Below, piece after piece: positions 32,946 through 42,402 of a stretch of DNA of 64,000 bases (positions are counted from its first letter, which is position 1; each line of letters opens with the position of its first letter). Source of the DNA: Deferribacterales bacterium Deferri_01 (GTDB taxonomy: Bacteria > Chrysiogenota > Deferribacteres > Deferribacterales > Geovibrionaceae); contig LUZY01000008.1 in NCBI GenBank assembly GCA_001603805.1, positions 62,001 to 126,000 of the forward strand. The letters are read 5' to 3'. Below the pieces are notes generated by a model. That model was not told the origin of the DNA. It saw only the letters and a list, made by a program, of their open reading frames with translations, and ran no database searches. A program made the translations under genes and the position numbers.

Positions 32946-34628
32946 TTAGATTTTAAACTTATTTACCAGAAGTTTGAGTTCATCTGCCTGAATCTGCAGG
33001 CTGGATATTGTGGAGGCGACCTCCTGAAGAGCTGATGAGCTTTCCTCAACGCCGGAAGCTATCATCTGGGTGCTTTCGTTTATGTTCTGAATAGCCCCCA
33101 CCTGTTCCTCTACTGCGGACTGTATTATGCCGTTTACTCTGCTCATAGTATCCACAGCCTGAACAATGTGTTCAAAGGTGGCTTTAGTGTCATTGATTAT
33201 TTCCACGCCGCCTTCAACCTTGTTTTTAGCATTTGTCATCTCCGTTGAAGCGAGTCTTGCCTCTTTCTGAAGGTTTTGAATTATGTTGGATATTTCTCCT
33301 GTGGATGTCTGGGTGCGCTCTGCAAGTTTACGTACCTCATCAGCAACTACTGCAAAGCCCCGTCCGTGTTCTCCGGCTCTTGCCGCTTCTATTGCCGCAT
33401 TAAGGGCAAGCAGGTTTGTCTGGTCTGCTATATCTGTGATAACATTGAGTATGTCACCAATGCGTGAGGATGATTCCAGCAGCCCCTGAATTGTTGTGCC
33501 GAGAGTTTCCACATTTCCTTTAATCACAGTCATTTCATTGACTGCATCCTGAAGCTTGTTGTTTCCTTCTATTGTGAGAGCGTTTGTCTCGTCTATATTT
33601 TTTCTTCCTTCATCAATGGAGCCTGAAACTTCCGCAGCAGATGCCGTCATCTGTTCTGTGGCGCTTGCCACTCCTGAAATCTGCGCTGCCTGATTGTTCA
33701 TGGTGGTGGAAAGCTCTTCTGTGGATGCGGCAAGCTGTGTGCTGCTGGATGCCACTGTATCGGCATTCATCATCACTGCCTGAATTATGTCACGGAGCTT
33801 GCTGATAAATTCGTTGAAATATCTGCTCAGTTCACCGACTTCGTCATTAGTGTCCACAACAATTGCCTTGGTGAGGTCACCTTCCCCTTCTGCTATCTCT
33901 TTCAGTGAGGATGAAACATTTTTGATGCTGCCTGAAATGCGCCGTGAAATATATATGGCTGCGGCGATAATCAGTCCGATGGATATTACCGCTATTAAAA
34001 TAAACTTAATAACGACCGCACCGATCTCACCGGCGGTTCTTTCCCTGATCTTTGCGACTTCCTTGTCTATGTCGTCAATGTAGAAGCCTGTGCCAAGCAC
34101 CCAGTCCCAGTCACTGACAGGAACAGAGTAGGAAAGCTTTTTTGCAATGGTTTTTTCCGAAGGCTTATCCCACAGGTAAACAAGATAGCCGCCGCCATTC
34201 TGCGCATTTTTGACAAGTTCACGGATGAGGTACAGCCCTTCCTTGTCCTGCACATCCCACATAAGCGTTCCTTCTCTCTGGGGAGTAGGCGGCAGAAGAA
34301 CGTTAACGCCTTCATAAGTGTATATAAAGTAGTAGCCGTCTGCTCCGTAAAAGAGATGGCGTATTGCTTCCTTAACTTTGTACTGTGCCTCCTCTTTTGT
34401 GAGGGTTGTATCTGACATTATGGTTTTTACGGATGTCTTTGCCAAATCAATATAGTTGCTCAGTTCGGCTTTTTTGAGATTCATCATGGTTGTTTCAACA
34501 AGAGTAATTTCCTCGTTCCCCATTTTCCGTATGTTGCTTATGCTTATAAATGCAAGCACGAAAGATAGGATCAGTACGGGAATTACCGCTGAAAGCAGGA
34601 TCTTGGAACCGATCTTCAAATTAAACAT
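32946..34628 (-). CDS. methyl-accepting chemotaxis protein (single Cache sensor)
   Basis: A 560-residue chemoreceptor. Helix 1 (about 8-30) precedes a periplasmic single-Cache sensor with [22 protein letters not shown] and [13 protein letters not shown]. Helix 2 (about 203-226), HAMP and a long coiled-coil signalling domain follow. The hairpin tip region shows [39 protein letters not shown]. There is no C-terminal methyltransferase-tethering pentapeptide. It is a tandem paralogue of the next gene, separated by 177 bases. Confidence 0.92.
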   Translation of the reverse strand: MFNLKIGSKILLSAVIPVLILSFVLAFISISNIRKMGNEEITLVETTMMNLKKAELSNYIDLAKTSVKTIMSDTTLTKEEAQYKVKEAIRHLFYGADGYYFIYTYEGVNVLLPPTPQREGTLMWDVQDKEGLYLIRELVKNAQNGGGYLVYLWDKPSEKTIAKKLSYSVPVSDWDWVLGTGFYIDDIDKEVAKIRERTAGEIGAVVIKFILIAVISIGLIIAAAIYISRRISGSIKNVSSSLKEIAEGEGDLTKAIVVDTNDEVGELSRYFNEFISKLRDIIQAVMMNADTVASSSTQLAASTEELSTTMNNQAAQISGVASATEQMTASAAEVSGSIDEGRKNIDETNALTIEGNNKLQDAVNEMTVIKGNVETLGTTIQGLLESSSRIGDILNVITDIADQTNLLALNAAIEAARAGEHGRGFAVVADEVRKLAERTQTSTGEISNIIQNLQKEARLASTEMTNAKNKVEGGVEIINDTKATFEHIVQAVDTMSRVNGIIQSAVEEQVGAIQNINESTQMIASGVEESSSALQEVASTISSLQIQADELKLLVNKFKI

Positions 34629-34775
34629 TTACACACCGCCTGAAAAAATGATTGTGAATGAACTGTAGTATTACCTAATAATAAGTAATTAATTTTAGTA
34701 TTATTTTTATGATTATTCCACAGAAGTGGAAAAAACAGCAGAAAAAAATGATGAAGGGTGAATAAATGAAAAGAA

Positions 34776-34793
34776 GGGGGGCAGGTGCCCCCT
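34776..34793 (-). terminator. terminator of the second MCP gene
   Basis: The stem GGGGGCA / TGCCCCC is followed in minus-strand direction by a T-rich stretch (CTTCTTTTCATTT). It separates the two MCP genes into distinct transcripts. Confidence 0.7.
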
Positions 34794-34805
34794 TAAGCTG
34801 TATTG

Positions 34806-36488
34806 CTAAACTTTGAATTTATTGACAAGAGTTTTAAGTTCGTCTGCCTGAACCTGCAGGTTTGATATGGTTGCTGAAACTTCCTGAAGAGCAGCGGAGC
34901 TTTGTTCGACTCCGGATGCTATCATCTGGGCGTTTCCGTTTATGTTCAGAATTGCTTTTGACTGCTCCTCAACAGCAGACTGAATCACGCCGTTTACTGT
35001 GCTTAAAGTGTCCACTGAATTTACAATACGCTCAAATGTGTTTTTGGTGTCATCAATTATCTGCACACCGTTTTCCACTCTTCCTCTGGCGTTGACCATT
35101 TCATGCGAAGCAGCTTTTGCCTCGTTCTGAAGAGTTCCGATGATTCTTGAGATTTCTCCGGTTGATGTCTGGGTTCTCTCAGCGAGTTTCCTCACTTCGT
35201 CAGCTACGACAGCAAAACCCCGTCCATGTTCACCTGCCCTTGCAGCTTCAATTGCTGCGTTGAGCGCCAGCAGGTTTGTTTGATCTGCTATGTCAGTGAT
35301 AACGTTTATTATCTCTCCTATGGTAGATGAAGATTCCATGAGGTTCTCTACTGTTTTGCCCAAGGTCTCCACATTGCCTCTGATGAGCATCATCTCTTTT
35401 ACTGCCTGCTGAAGTTTATTGTTTCCTTCAATTGTGAGACTGTGGGTTTCATCAATGTTGTTTCGTCCTTCGCCAACCGAGTTTGTTACCTCTCCGGCGG
35501 AGACGCTCATTTCCTCTGTTGCTGTGGCGACACCGGAAACCTGCGAGGACTGGTCGTTCATTGTTGTTGAAAGCTCTTCAACCGATGCGGCAAGCTCTGT
35601 GCTGCTGGATGCCACGGTATCAGCATTCATTTTGACAATGTTGATTATGTCACGGAGTTTGGCGAGGAAAGTATTAAAATATCCGGCAAGCTGACCGGCT
35701 TCATCTGTGGAGTTTATGGGGAGCTGTACGGTGAGGTCTCCCTCTCCTTCCGCTATTTCTTTCAGGGAGAGAGATACGGAAGCCACGCTTGATGAGATTT
35801 TTTTCGATATGAAATACGCCACAATGGCAACCGCAAGAAGACAGACAACGGAAAGTGACATGAAGAATATTACAATGCTGTTGATTTCATGTTTTATGCT
35901 TGCGTCTATTCTTGCTGTTTCTTCTTCTATATCATCTATGTAGAAACCTGTACCTATGACCCATCCCCATTTCGGTATTTGTACAGAGTATGAGAGCTTG
36001 TCGGCTTCGGCGTTTTTGGATGCCTTAAACCATGAATAAACTATGAAACCGTCCCCTGATACGGCGGCATTAATAACTTCCCTTGTCACGTAGAATCCGG
36101 CGGCATTTTTTACATCCCACTGGCTTGTGCCTTCAAGATCTCTGTTTGAGGGCTGAACGATACATGTTCCTTTTTTATCATAAACAAAGAAATATCCATC
36201 CTGTCCGTATGTTTGCCTAAGTAGGATCTCTTTTGCTTCCGCTTTTGCGTTTTCTTCGGTGAACTCAGGGTTGTCAACCATGAATTTTATGGAGTTTACA
36301 GCAATATCAATATAGCTTTCCAGTTCTGTCTTTTTCATAGTCATCATGTTGTTCTCGACCATTTCAACATGAGATCTGCCCATGCTGCTGATGTTACGGA
36401 CAGCTATTACTGTCAGAACAAAGGAAAGAAAAACAGACGGAATAAGCGCAGAGAGGAGAATTTTAGTTCCGATTTTAAGTTGAATCAT
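34806..36488 (-). CDS. methyl-accepting chemotaxis protein (single Cache sensor), paralogue
   Basis: About 560 residues with the same plan as the preceding MCP: helix 1, single Cache with [22 protein letters not shown] and [13 protein letters not shown], helix 2, HAMP and signalling domain. The signalling domains are nearly alike while the sensors differ more, pointing to gene duplication and ligand divergence. The ATG at 36488 follows AAGGTGG and is preferred over a GTG 30 bases upstream. It sits upstream of the other MCP but has its own terminator. Confidence 0.92.
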   Translation of the reverse strand: MIQLKIGTKILLSALIPSVFLSFVLTVIAVRNISSMGRSHVEMVENNMMTMKKTELESYIDIAVNSIKFMVDNPEFTEENAKAEAKEILLRQTYGQDGYFFVYDKKGTCIVQPSNRDLEGTSQWDVKNAAGFYVTREVINAAVSGDGFIVYSWFKASKNAEADKLSYSVQIPKWGWVIGTGFYIDDIEEETARIDASIKHEINSIVIFFMSLSVVCLLAVAIVAYFISKKISSSVASVSLSLKEIAEGEGDLTVQLPINSTDEAGQLAGYFNTFLAKLRDIINIVKMNADTVASSSTELAASVEELSTTMNDQSSQVSGVATATEEMSVSAGEVTNSVGEGRNNIDETHSLTIEGNNKLQQAVKEMMLIRGNVETLGKTVENLMESSSTIGEIINVITDIADQTNLLALNAAIEAARAGEHGRGFAVVADEVRKLAERTQTSTGEISRIIGTLQNEAKAASHEMVNARGRVENGVQIIDDTKNTFERIVNSVDTLSTVNGVIQSAVEEQSKAILNINGNAQMIASGVEQSSAALQEVSATISNLQVQADELKTLVNKFKV

Positions 36489-36722
36489 TGTCGCACCACC
36501 TTTCAGATATTTAATCACTCGTATAAGGAAGCTTATCCCTGCTTAAATGAGTGTGCAAGAAATGTTGAGTGAACAAAGTTTAATAGTTGTTTATCTCAAT
36601 AACCAATAAAAGATAATGATATTGAATACAATATGAGTGATTAAGAGTGATGGATAAAAATTGGATATGATAGATTTTGTTAATATCTATCATGGCAGTA
36701 AGATATAAAGACACGACAATGC

Positions 36723-36748
36723 GCCTGCGGCAGAAAACCGCAGGCTTT
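36723..36748. terminator. hairpin after gpsA
   Basis: A perfect 8-bp stem GCCTGCGG / CCGCAGGC lies ten bases past the gpsA stop. The short T run is on the plus-strand side only, so termination of gpsA by it is plausible but not certain. Confidence 0.5.
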
Positions 36749-36756
36749 AACAAAAA

Positions 36757-37743
36757 TTATTCTTTTCTTAAAGGACGCTCCATGAGTGCCATTACAGAAT
36801 CTTTCGGGTTCTTATTTTCGTAAATAACTTTGTATACCTGTTCGGTTATGGGCATTTCGATGCCTGCTTTTTCGGCGTAGGCGTAAGCTGCTTTGGCTGT
36901 ATAAACACCTTCTGCAACCATGTTCATTTTTCCTGTGATATCTTCTATGCTGAAACCTTCGGCGAGTTTAAGCCCCACCTGCCTGTTTCTGCTCAAATCT
37001 CCGGTACAGGTCAGAACAAGGTCTCCCATGCCGGAGAGCCCCATGAAGGTTTCAGGTTTTGCTCCCATTGCTGCGCCAAGGCGTGCTATCTCCGCCAGAC
37101 CTCTGGTGATAAGTCCCGCTCTGGCGTTGTAGCCGAAGCCCAGTCCGTCTGATATTCCTGCGGCGACTGCGATTACGTTTTTGATTGCTCCGCCAATCTC
37201 TACCCCTGCCACATCATCCGTGCAGTAACAGCGGAAGGAAGGGGCGGAAAGTGCGTTCTGCCACCATCCGGCGCGCTCAGGGTTCTTGGAGGCAACACTG
37301 ACCGCTGTCGGTTTGCCGAGTGCGACCTCCTTAGCGAATGAGGGACCTGATATTATGGAATATTCCGCCTCGGCGGATTCCGAAAGCATCTCTATGACAA
37401 GCTTGCCTGTGGCTATTTCGATCCCTTTAGTGGCGATTATTATATCTTTATTTTTCAGTGCTTCCCTGTTTGCTTCGGCAACCCTTCTGGAAAACTGCGT
37501 AGGCACAGCCCAGACTATGTGTTTCTCTGTCATTGTGCTGATATCAGAGAAGCTTTTTGCGCTCACATTTGCTGAGAGCTTGATTTCCTGGAGAAAGATC
37601 GGGTTCTCGTTTTTCTCATTTACGCCTTTTATTACTTCGTCTTCGAATGCGTAGAGGGTTACTTTGTAACCTGATGAACCGAGGAGACTTGCGAGGGCTG
37701 TTCCCCAGCTTCCTGCGCCTATTACGGCTATTTTATCTTGCAT
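36757..37743 (-). CDS. gpsA: glycerol-3-phosphate dehydrogenase [NAD(P)+]
   Basis: A 328-residue enzyme that makes sn-glycerol-3-phosphate for phospholipids. The N-terminal dinucleotide-binding motif is IAVIGAGSWGTALA. Family motifs include SGPSFAKEVALGKPTAVS near residue 135, the catalytic lysine region EIGGAIKNVIAVAAGISDGLGFG, and GLSGMGDLVLTCTGDLSRNR. GGAG eight bases before 37743 fixes the start; a longer frame upstream lacks the family N-terminus. Confidence 0.95.
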   Translation of the reverse strand: MQDKIAVIGAGSWGTALASLLGSSGYKVTLYAFEDEVIKGVNEKNENPIFLQEIKLSANVSAKSFSDISTMTEKHIVWAVPTQFSRRVAEANREALKNKDIIIATKGIEIATGKLVIEMLSESAEAEYSIISGPSFAKEVALGKPTAVSVASKNPERAGWWQNALSAPSFRCYCTDDVAGVEIGGAIKNVIAVAAGISDGLGFGYNARAGLITRGLAEIARLGAAMGAKPETFMGLSGMGDLVLTCTGDLSRNRQVGLKLAEGFSIEDITGKMNMVAEGVYTAKAAYAYAEKAGIEMPITEQVYKVIYENKNPKDSVMALMERPLRKE

Positions 37744-37841
37744 GGGCAGACTCCGGATGTTATCTTTTAACAGTAACAGTGCAGAATTATACAACGTATA
37801 AAATCCGCCCTGAAACGGGGTAGGGAATAGTAAGGCGATTT

Positions 37842-38123
37842 ATGGCTAAAATCAACTATTATGACGTTGACGCCCTGCGCAACGTGAATGAAAAACGTGT
37901 ATGGGACATGCTCCCTTTTTTCCTTGAAAGAAATCCCGGTATCTGCGCCTGCGGAAGCTGTGCGCTGGATATAGTGGCTGTTACACTGAATAATATTCAG
38001 CCATGCTATCAGGTTTATGAAGATGGGGTGGACAGAGCCCGTGAAAAAGTGAGTGAAGAGGAAATCTACCGCCAGATGACAAATGCGGCTAAACTTGTAA
38101 GTTCTAATCCCCGTCACGATTGA
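37842..38123 (+). CDS. ComFB-family protein with CxCGxC metal motif
   Basis: A 93-residue protein of the ComFB (late competence development) family. The core is CACGSCALDIVAVTLNNIQPCYQV near residues 36-60; the three close cysteines plus a fourth suggest a zinc site. Some ComFB-like proteins have been reported to bind cyclic dinucleotides, and this window encodes two diguanylate cyclases, so a receptor role is possible. A secreted protein gene follows immediately (ATG three bases past the stop). Confidence 0.75.
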   Translation: MAKINYYDVDALRNVNEKRVWDMLPFFLERNPGICACGSCALDIVAVTLNNIQPCYQVYEDGVDRAREKVSEEEIYRQMTNAAKLVSSNPRHD

Positions 38124-38125
38124 GA

Positions 38126-38578
38126 ATGAAAAAACCGGCGTTTTTCCTGCTTGTTTTTCTTTGTTCATTATCCGTTTCGGCGGACTTCAGGGTTCTTATG
38201 GATTTGCTGCCGGAAATAAGCGGCTACTCTTCTTCTCCTGCTGAGGGCAGTTCTCTGCCTCTTCCACGGGGTGATGTTGATACTGCGTCAAGAGAATACT
38301 CTTCGGAGCATGCTTCTCTCAGGCTTTCAATCTATTCCGGTGCAGACGTGCATGTGCTTGAAGAACATGGGATTAAAGCAGGAAATGTTACCAGAACAGA
38401 AAAATATGATAACTATACCGCCATGTTTACAGGCAGCGGTTATAATAAAGGATATATAACCTTGACTTCGGGCGGATCACCACTGACAGTTGTTTTAGAG
38501 TATAAGGGCATCGAACCTGAAAAAGCGGCAGATACCCTCCGCAGCATAAACCCCGAAAGGTTTTTTAAAGCCCGCTAA
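38126..38578 (+). CDS. secreted hypothetical protein
   Basis: A 150-residue protein with a signal peptide (about 1-19, ending VSA). The mature part has a Ser/Pro/Gly-rich segment and then a beta-rich region with RTEKYDNYTAMFTGSGYNKGYITLTS. No family is recognised. It starts just after the ComFB-like gene and its stop overlaps that of the convergent arsR-type gene by four bases. The periplasmic location sets it apart from its cytoplasmic partner. Confidence 0.6.
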   Translation: MKKPAFFLLVFLCSLSVSADFRVLMDLLPEISGYSSSPAEGSSLPLPRGDVDTASREYSSEHASLRLSIYSGADVHVLEEHGIKAGNVTRTEKYDNYTAMFTGSGYNKGYITLTSGGSPLTVVLEYKGIEPEKAADTLRSINPERFFKAR

Positions 38579-38922
38579 ACACTCTGGTACTTGGTGCAGA
38601 CAGATTCGGGAAGGGTGGAAAGCTTGATTCTGTCTCCGCTCAGAATAACGTCGTCAGCCAGTTTCCTTTCAAAAATGTCCATTACTTCCGTTACAAATTC
38701 ATTGTCTTCATTGATACTGTAAATGACCCAGCGTCCATCCTTTTTGTCCTTTATGATTCCGGACGTTTTAAGGATTTTCAGATGCGACGACACAGTTGAG
38801 AGAGCGATGTCCAGAACCGAATCAATTTCGCACACACACATAGGCCTTTCTCTGAGCATCATTGCAATACGCACTCTGTTTTCGTCTCCGAGTGCTTTGA
38901 AGACCTCAATCTCGTTTCTCAC
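38575..38922 (-). CDS. ArsR/SmtB-family transcriptional regulator
   Basis: A 115-residue winged-helix repressor. The first helices show KALGDENRVRIAMMLRERPMCVCEID and the recognition helix lies in ALSTVSSHLKILKTSGII. The CVCE pair in helix 3 matches arsenic/antimony-type sites, and a third Cys near the C-terminus could complete it. GGAGG seven bases before a GTG decides the start. No resistance gene is adjacent, so its targets lie elsewhere or are itself. Confidence 0.85.
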   Translation of the reverse strand: MRNEIEVFKALGDENRVRIAMMLRERPMCVCEIDSVLDIALSTVSSHLKILKTSGIIKDKKDGRWVIYSINEDNEFVTEVMDIFERKLADDVILSGDRIKLSTLPESVCTKYQSV

Positions 38923-39069
38923 GATAAGCCTCCGCAGAATATAAAAGCTGTGTATATGAATAATAGAATATTGTTAACGGTAATAATCATTCCTGCCGCA
39001 TGAAAAGTCAACAATTTTCGGAAACTATTAACAAAATTAACTATTCAAAATACAGATAAAAAAATAATA

Positions 39070-39092
39070 AACTATCTTCCGCAAAGATAGTT
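39070..39092 (-). terminator. terminator of glgA
   Basis: A perfect 9-bp stem AACTATCTT / AAGATAGTT is followed, in minus direction, by TATTATTTTTTTAT. It lies 16 bases past the glgA stop. Confidence 0.75.
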
Positions 39093-39107
39093 GTAAGCTA
39101 GCTGATC

Positions 39108-40562
39108 TTATACAGCGGTGATGCTTTTGTAAAGTTCAATGTATCTTGCTGCTGATTTTTCCCAGCCGAAGTTTTCCTTCATGGCTGAAAGGCGCATTTG
39201 TTTAATATGTGCGGGTCTGTCATAATAAGTGCTGACAGCCCAGCCGATAGTATTGTAAAGGGCTTCTCCGTCAATTAAATTAAACTTGAAGCCTGTTCCG
39301 CCGCCTGTTTGCTCGTTGTAGTTCTTAACAGTATCGTCAAGTCCGCCTGTGGCACGTACAACAGGAAGGGTACCGTAAGCGAGGCTGTACATCTGGTTCA
39401 GTCCGCAGGGCTCATAAAGCGAAGGCATAACGAAAAAATCAGCGCCTGCTTCAAGAAGATGAGCCGCTTCTTCGCTGTAGCCTATATATGAACCCGCTCT
39501 TGAAGGGTATTTAGCCGGAAGTTCCCCGAAATATCGCTCGTATTCTGTTTCCCCGCTACCTATTATTATAAATTGGCAAACCATAGTATCCAGGGCTTTC
39601 TCGACTGCATAACGCATGAGATTCAGCCCTTTTTGCTCCGCAAACCTGCCCACAAAACCAAAAAGAGCGACATTTTCATCGGGTGTGAGCATGAAACGTT
39701 TCTGAAGGGCAAGCTTGTTGTCTTTCTTCAGATGAATTGTCTCTGCGGTGAAGTTCCGGGGAATGTAACTGTCAGCAGCAGGGTTCCATTCTTCTGTATC
39801 TATGCCGTTCAGGATGCCTTCAAGGTCGTACTTTCGGTATGAGAGAAGCTTATGCAGTCCGCCGCCGCCTGTTTCCCCCTGAATCTCCTGCGCATAAGAC
39901 GGGCTGACAGTGGTTATTTTGTCTGCATAGGCTATGCCGCCTTTGAGGAAATTGACTCCGCCGAATGATTCAAAACTTTCCGCATGAAAATCAGCAATGT
40001 CAATTCTGGCGTATTCCAGTACATCAGCTCCGAATATTCCCTGATATCCTATGTTGTGTATTGTGATTACAGTTTTGCTTCCGTTGAAGAAAAAATCTTC
40101 CTCTTTGCGTATGTAGTAAGGGATCAGCCCTGTCTGCCAGTCGTTGCAGTGGATGATATCCGGCTTGAACTTAAGATCCTTGGCTGTCTGCATGGCTGCA
40201 CGGCAGAAAAAGGCGAAGCGGTATGCGTTGTCTGCGTATTCTCCTGCCTTGGTGTGATATATTCCGGAACGGTCAAAGTATTTTGAGAATTCTATGAAAT
40301 AGGTGTCAACACCGCTGAGGGAGGCCTTATAAACGCTGTACCATTCCTCGCAGTTGCCCATATGCACGCAGGCGGACTGAAATACCTGCGTGAGGTTGAA
40401 TTTTTCACGGTTTACAGAGGAGTACAGGGGCATGACGCTTATCACGTCCGCCCCTGCGGATTTTAATGCCTTGGGAAGGGAGGAGCCGACATCCGCCAGT
40501 CCGCCTGTTTTTGCGTAGGGAGCAATTTCGCTCGATACAAAAAGCACCTTCGGCATATTCAT
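39108..40562 (-). CDS. glgA: glycogen (starch) synthase
   Basis: A 484-residue GT5 glycosyltransferase that extends alpha-1,4-glucan from ADP-glucose. The N-terminal ADP-glucose motif is YAKTGGLADVGSSLPKAL. The C-terminal half has the family motif GFVGRFAEQKGL and the catalytic-site stretch MPSLYEPCGLNQMYSLAYGTLPVVRATGGL. No other glycogen genes are adjacent. The mrp-like gene ends four bases upstream. Confidence 0.95.
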   Translation of the reverse strand: MNMPKVLFVSSEIAPYAKTGGLADVGSSLPKALKSAGADVISVMPLYSSVNREKFNLTQVFQSACVHMGNCEEWYSVYKASLSGVDTYFIEFSKYFDRSGIYHTKAGEYADNAYRFAFFCRAAMQTAKDLKFKPDIIHCNDWQTGLIPYYIRKEEDFFFNGSKTVITIHNIGYQGIFGADVLEYARIDIADFHAESFESFGGVNFLKGGIAYADKITTVSPSYAQEIQGETGGGGLHKLLSYRKYDLEGILNGIDTEEWNPAADSYIPRNFTAETIHLKKDNKLALQKRFMLTPDENVALFGFVGRFAEQKGLNLMRYAVEKALDTMVCQFIIIGSGETEYERYFGELPAKYPSRAGSYIGYSEEAAHLLEAGADFFVMPSLYEPCGLNQMYSLAYGTLPVVRATGGLDDTVKNYNEQTGGGTGFKFNLIDGEALYNTIGWAVSTYYDRPAHIKQMRLSAMKENFGWEKSAARYIELYKSITAV

Positions 40563-40566
40563 GGGA

Positions 40567-41451
40567 TTACCCCTCTTTTTTTATGGTCTGCTCAAGAATC
40601 TTTATTGTAGCTTCTTTCATGGCTTTTGCCACGGCAGAGCCGGGATGTCCTATAACATGAGGCGTGCCGGAGTCTCCGTCCTGAACAACCTGAGGCTCAA
40701 GGGGTATTTTCCCGAGGAAAGTTACGCCAAGCTCCTCTGCTGCTTTTTCGCCGCCGCCTGTTTTGAAGAGATCAATTGTCTCTCCGCAGTGGGGACAGCA
40801 CAAGCCGCTCATATTTTCAATTATACCAAAAATCGGCACATTAAGCTTTCTGCTGAATGTTACGGATTTACGTGAGTCAAGAAGTGCCACATCCTGAGGA
40901 GTGGTAACAATCACGCTGCCGTCAACATTACCGATTACATGCGCCACTGAAAGAGGCTCATCACCTGTTCCGGGGGGAAGGTCAATTACGAGGAAATCGA
41001 TCTCGCCCCATGAAACATCGCTGATGAACTGCTGTATCATGCTGTGTTTTATGGCAGCACGCCAGATTATTGCATCGTCGTCATTTTCAATGAGAAATCC
41101 CACAGACATGACCTTAAGCCCGTCAATGGGTTCAAAGGGAACTATGCCGTCTTCACTGCTCATGGCGCCTTTTTTTGTGATACCCAGCATCTTGGGGATG
41201 TTGGGTCCGTGTATGTCCGCATCAAGTATGCCTACGGTATAGCCCATGGCGTTCAGCATGGATGCAAGGCTGACGCTGACGGTGGATTTACCCACTCCGC
41301 CTTTGCCGCTCATGACCATGATTTTGTATTTGATGCCTGAGAGTCTCTTCTGAATTAACTCGTCCGTGTGCTTCTGCTTTTCGTCGGTACTGCATGCGCC
41401 GGCGGAACTGCAGCTGCTGCAGCTCGAATCGTCCTGTGAGCAACCGCCCAT
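40567..41451 (-). CDS. mrp: Mrp/NBP35-family iron-sulfur carrier ATPase
   Basis: A 294-residue P-loop ATPase involved in iron-sulfur cluster transfer. The N-terminus is Cys-rich (C4, C11, C14, C20; CxxC plus two more), recalling the extra cluster site of NBP35-type proteins. A deviant Walker A follows (MSGKGGVGKSTVSVSLA), then DLPPGTGDEPL. The C-terminal CxxC (CCPHCG) is the conserved bridging-cluster motif. GGAGG eight bases before 41451 sets the start; a longer frame would add a hydrophobic run unlike the family. Confidence 0.9.
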   Translation of the reverse strand: MGGCSQDDSSCSSCSSAGACSTDEKQKHTDELIQKRLSGIKYKIMVMSGKGGVGKSTVSVSLASMLNAMGYTVGILDADIHGPNIPKMLGITKKGAMSSEDGIVPFEPIDGLKVMSVGFLIENDDDAIIWRAAIKHSMIQQFISDVSWGEIDFLVIDLPPGTGDEPLSVAHVIGNVDGSVIVTTPQDVALLDSRKSVTFSRKLNVPIFGIIENMSGLCCPHCGETIDLFKTGGGEKAAEELGVTFLGKIPLEPQVVQDGDSGTPHVIGHPGSAVAKAMKEATIKILEQTIKKEG

Positions 41452-41784
41452 CTTATATACCTCCGCAATGTTGAATATGACTGCGAATATATAGAGAAAA
41501 GATTTATAATGCCAGAACAAATTTTAACCGCAGACGCTCTATGAGCTTGATTTGTGTGAGCATTTGTGCAAAACTGTTCGTTTTGCCTCTTTGGGCGGGC
41601 TTTTTGGACTGATTAAAAAAATGCACCTTGTAATTCCTGTAAAATTATATGTTACAATTAACCTAGGCAGTAATATACATATAAATAATTAGTGTATCTT
41701 TGAAAAAAACTTGACATTTTTTATATAAAACAGCATTTAATATTACTTGAACAGCGTAAGTTACTTAAATCTTTTATAAAAAAG

Positions 41785-41826
41785 TTAGCAGCCTGCTAAT
41801 TTTGCGGTGGCGGTTACCTTAAGGTG
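41785..41826. promoter_or_regulatory. palindromes before the 41828 response regulator
   Basis: TTAGCAG-C-CTGCTAA (41785-41799) is a perfect 7-1-7 palindrome, and ACCTTAAGGT (41817-41826) is a 10-bp palindrome covering the ribosome-binding site. The rest of 41452-41827 is AT-rich; TTGACA occurs at 41711-41716 without a good -10 at 17 bases. Regulator unknown. Confidence 0.4.
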
Positions 41827-41827
41827 A

Positions 41828-42202
41828 GTGAAATTGGAAGCTGACTCTCTGACAGTGCTTTATGTAGAAGATGATTTTTATGTACGGGAATCTCTTCTGC
41901 GTCTTCTCCGCAGGCGTTTTTCAAAGGTGATTGAAGCGTGCGACGGTAGGGAAGGTCTTGAGATGCACAGACTGCACAATCCGGATTTTGTCATTACTGA
42001 CATACAGATGCCCGTCATGGACGGGCTCGAAATGTGCGAGTGCATAATGAAGGAAAAACCGGACGCCAAGGTCATTGTAACCACTGCCTTCAATGACCGT
42101 GAGCTGATTTCAAAAGCGGAGTGCCTCGGTGTGAAAGCCTACATAAGCAAGCCTGTGATGAAAGAAGCCCTGATGAGTGCAATAAAGACTATTTTTTCCT
42201 AA
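41828..42202 (+). CDS. CheY-like single-domain response regulator
   Basis: A 124-residue receiver domain. The acidic pocket is YVEDD, the phospho-acceptor Asp lies in FVITDIQMPVMDG (about residue 58), the Thr is in VIVTTAFND and the Lys in YISKPV. There is no output domain. GTG at 41828 and TTG at 41834 are both possible; AAGGTG spacing favours the latter by seven bases. Its stop overlaps that of convergent thiS by three bases. A partner kinase is not adjacent. Confidence 0.85.
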   Translation: MKLEADSLTVLYVEDDFYVRESLLRLLRRRFSKVIEACDGREGLEMHRLHNPDFVITDIQMPVMDGLEMCECIMKEKPDAKVIVTTAFNDRELISKAECLGVKAYISKPVMKEALMSAIKTIFS

Positions 42203-42402
42203 CCGCCGCCCACAAAGTTTATCAGTTCAACCTTGTCTCCGTTGTTTACCAGCGTATCAGCGTATTTATCCCTTGTGAGAACATTTCCGTTAACTTCAGC
42301 AACCACTCTTTCCGGATTAAGCTTGTAAAGGGAGATAATCTCCGCAAGGGTTGAGTCTTTTTTTACTTCCGCCTCTTTTCCGTTTATCACAGCTTTTATC
42401 AT
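42199..42402 (-). CDS. thiS: sulfur carrier protein ThiS
   Basis: A 67-residue ubiquitin-like protein ending in Gly-Gly-Gly, the C-terminal glycine needed for adenylation and thiocarboxylate formation in thiazole synthesis. LAEII and VVAEVNGNVL match the family. It overlaps thiF by four bases. Its length is normal for ThiS. Confidence 0.9.
   Translation of the reverse strand: MIKAVINGKEAEVKKDSTLAEIISLYKLNPERVVAEVNGNVLTRDKYADTLVNNGDKVELINFVGGG

Noticed and set aside
41452-41520. N-terminal extension of the Mrp-like protein
   Set aside because: It adds a hydrophobic run unlike the family and lies upstream of a clear GGAGG site.
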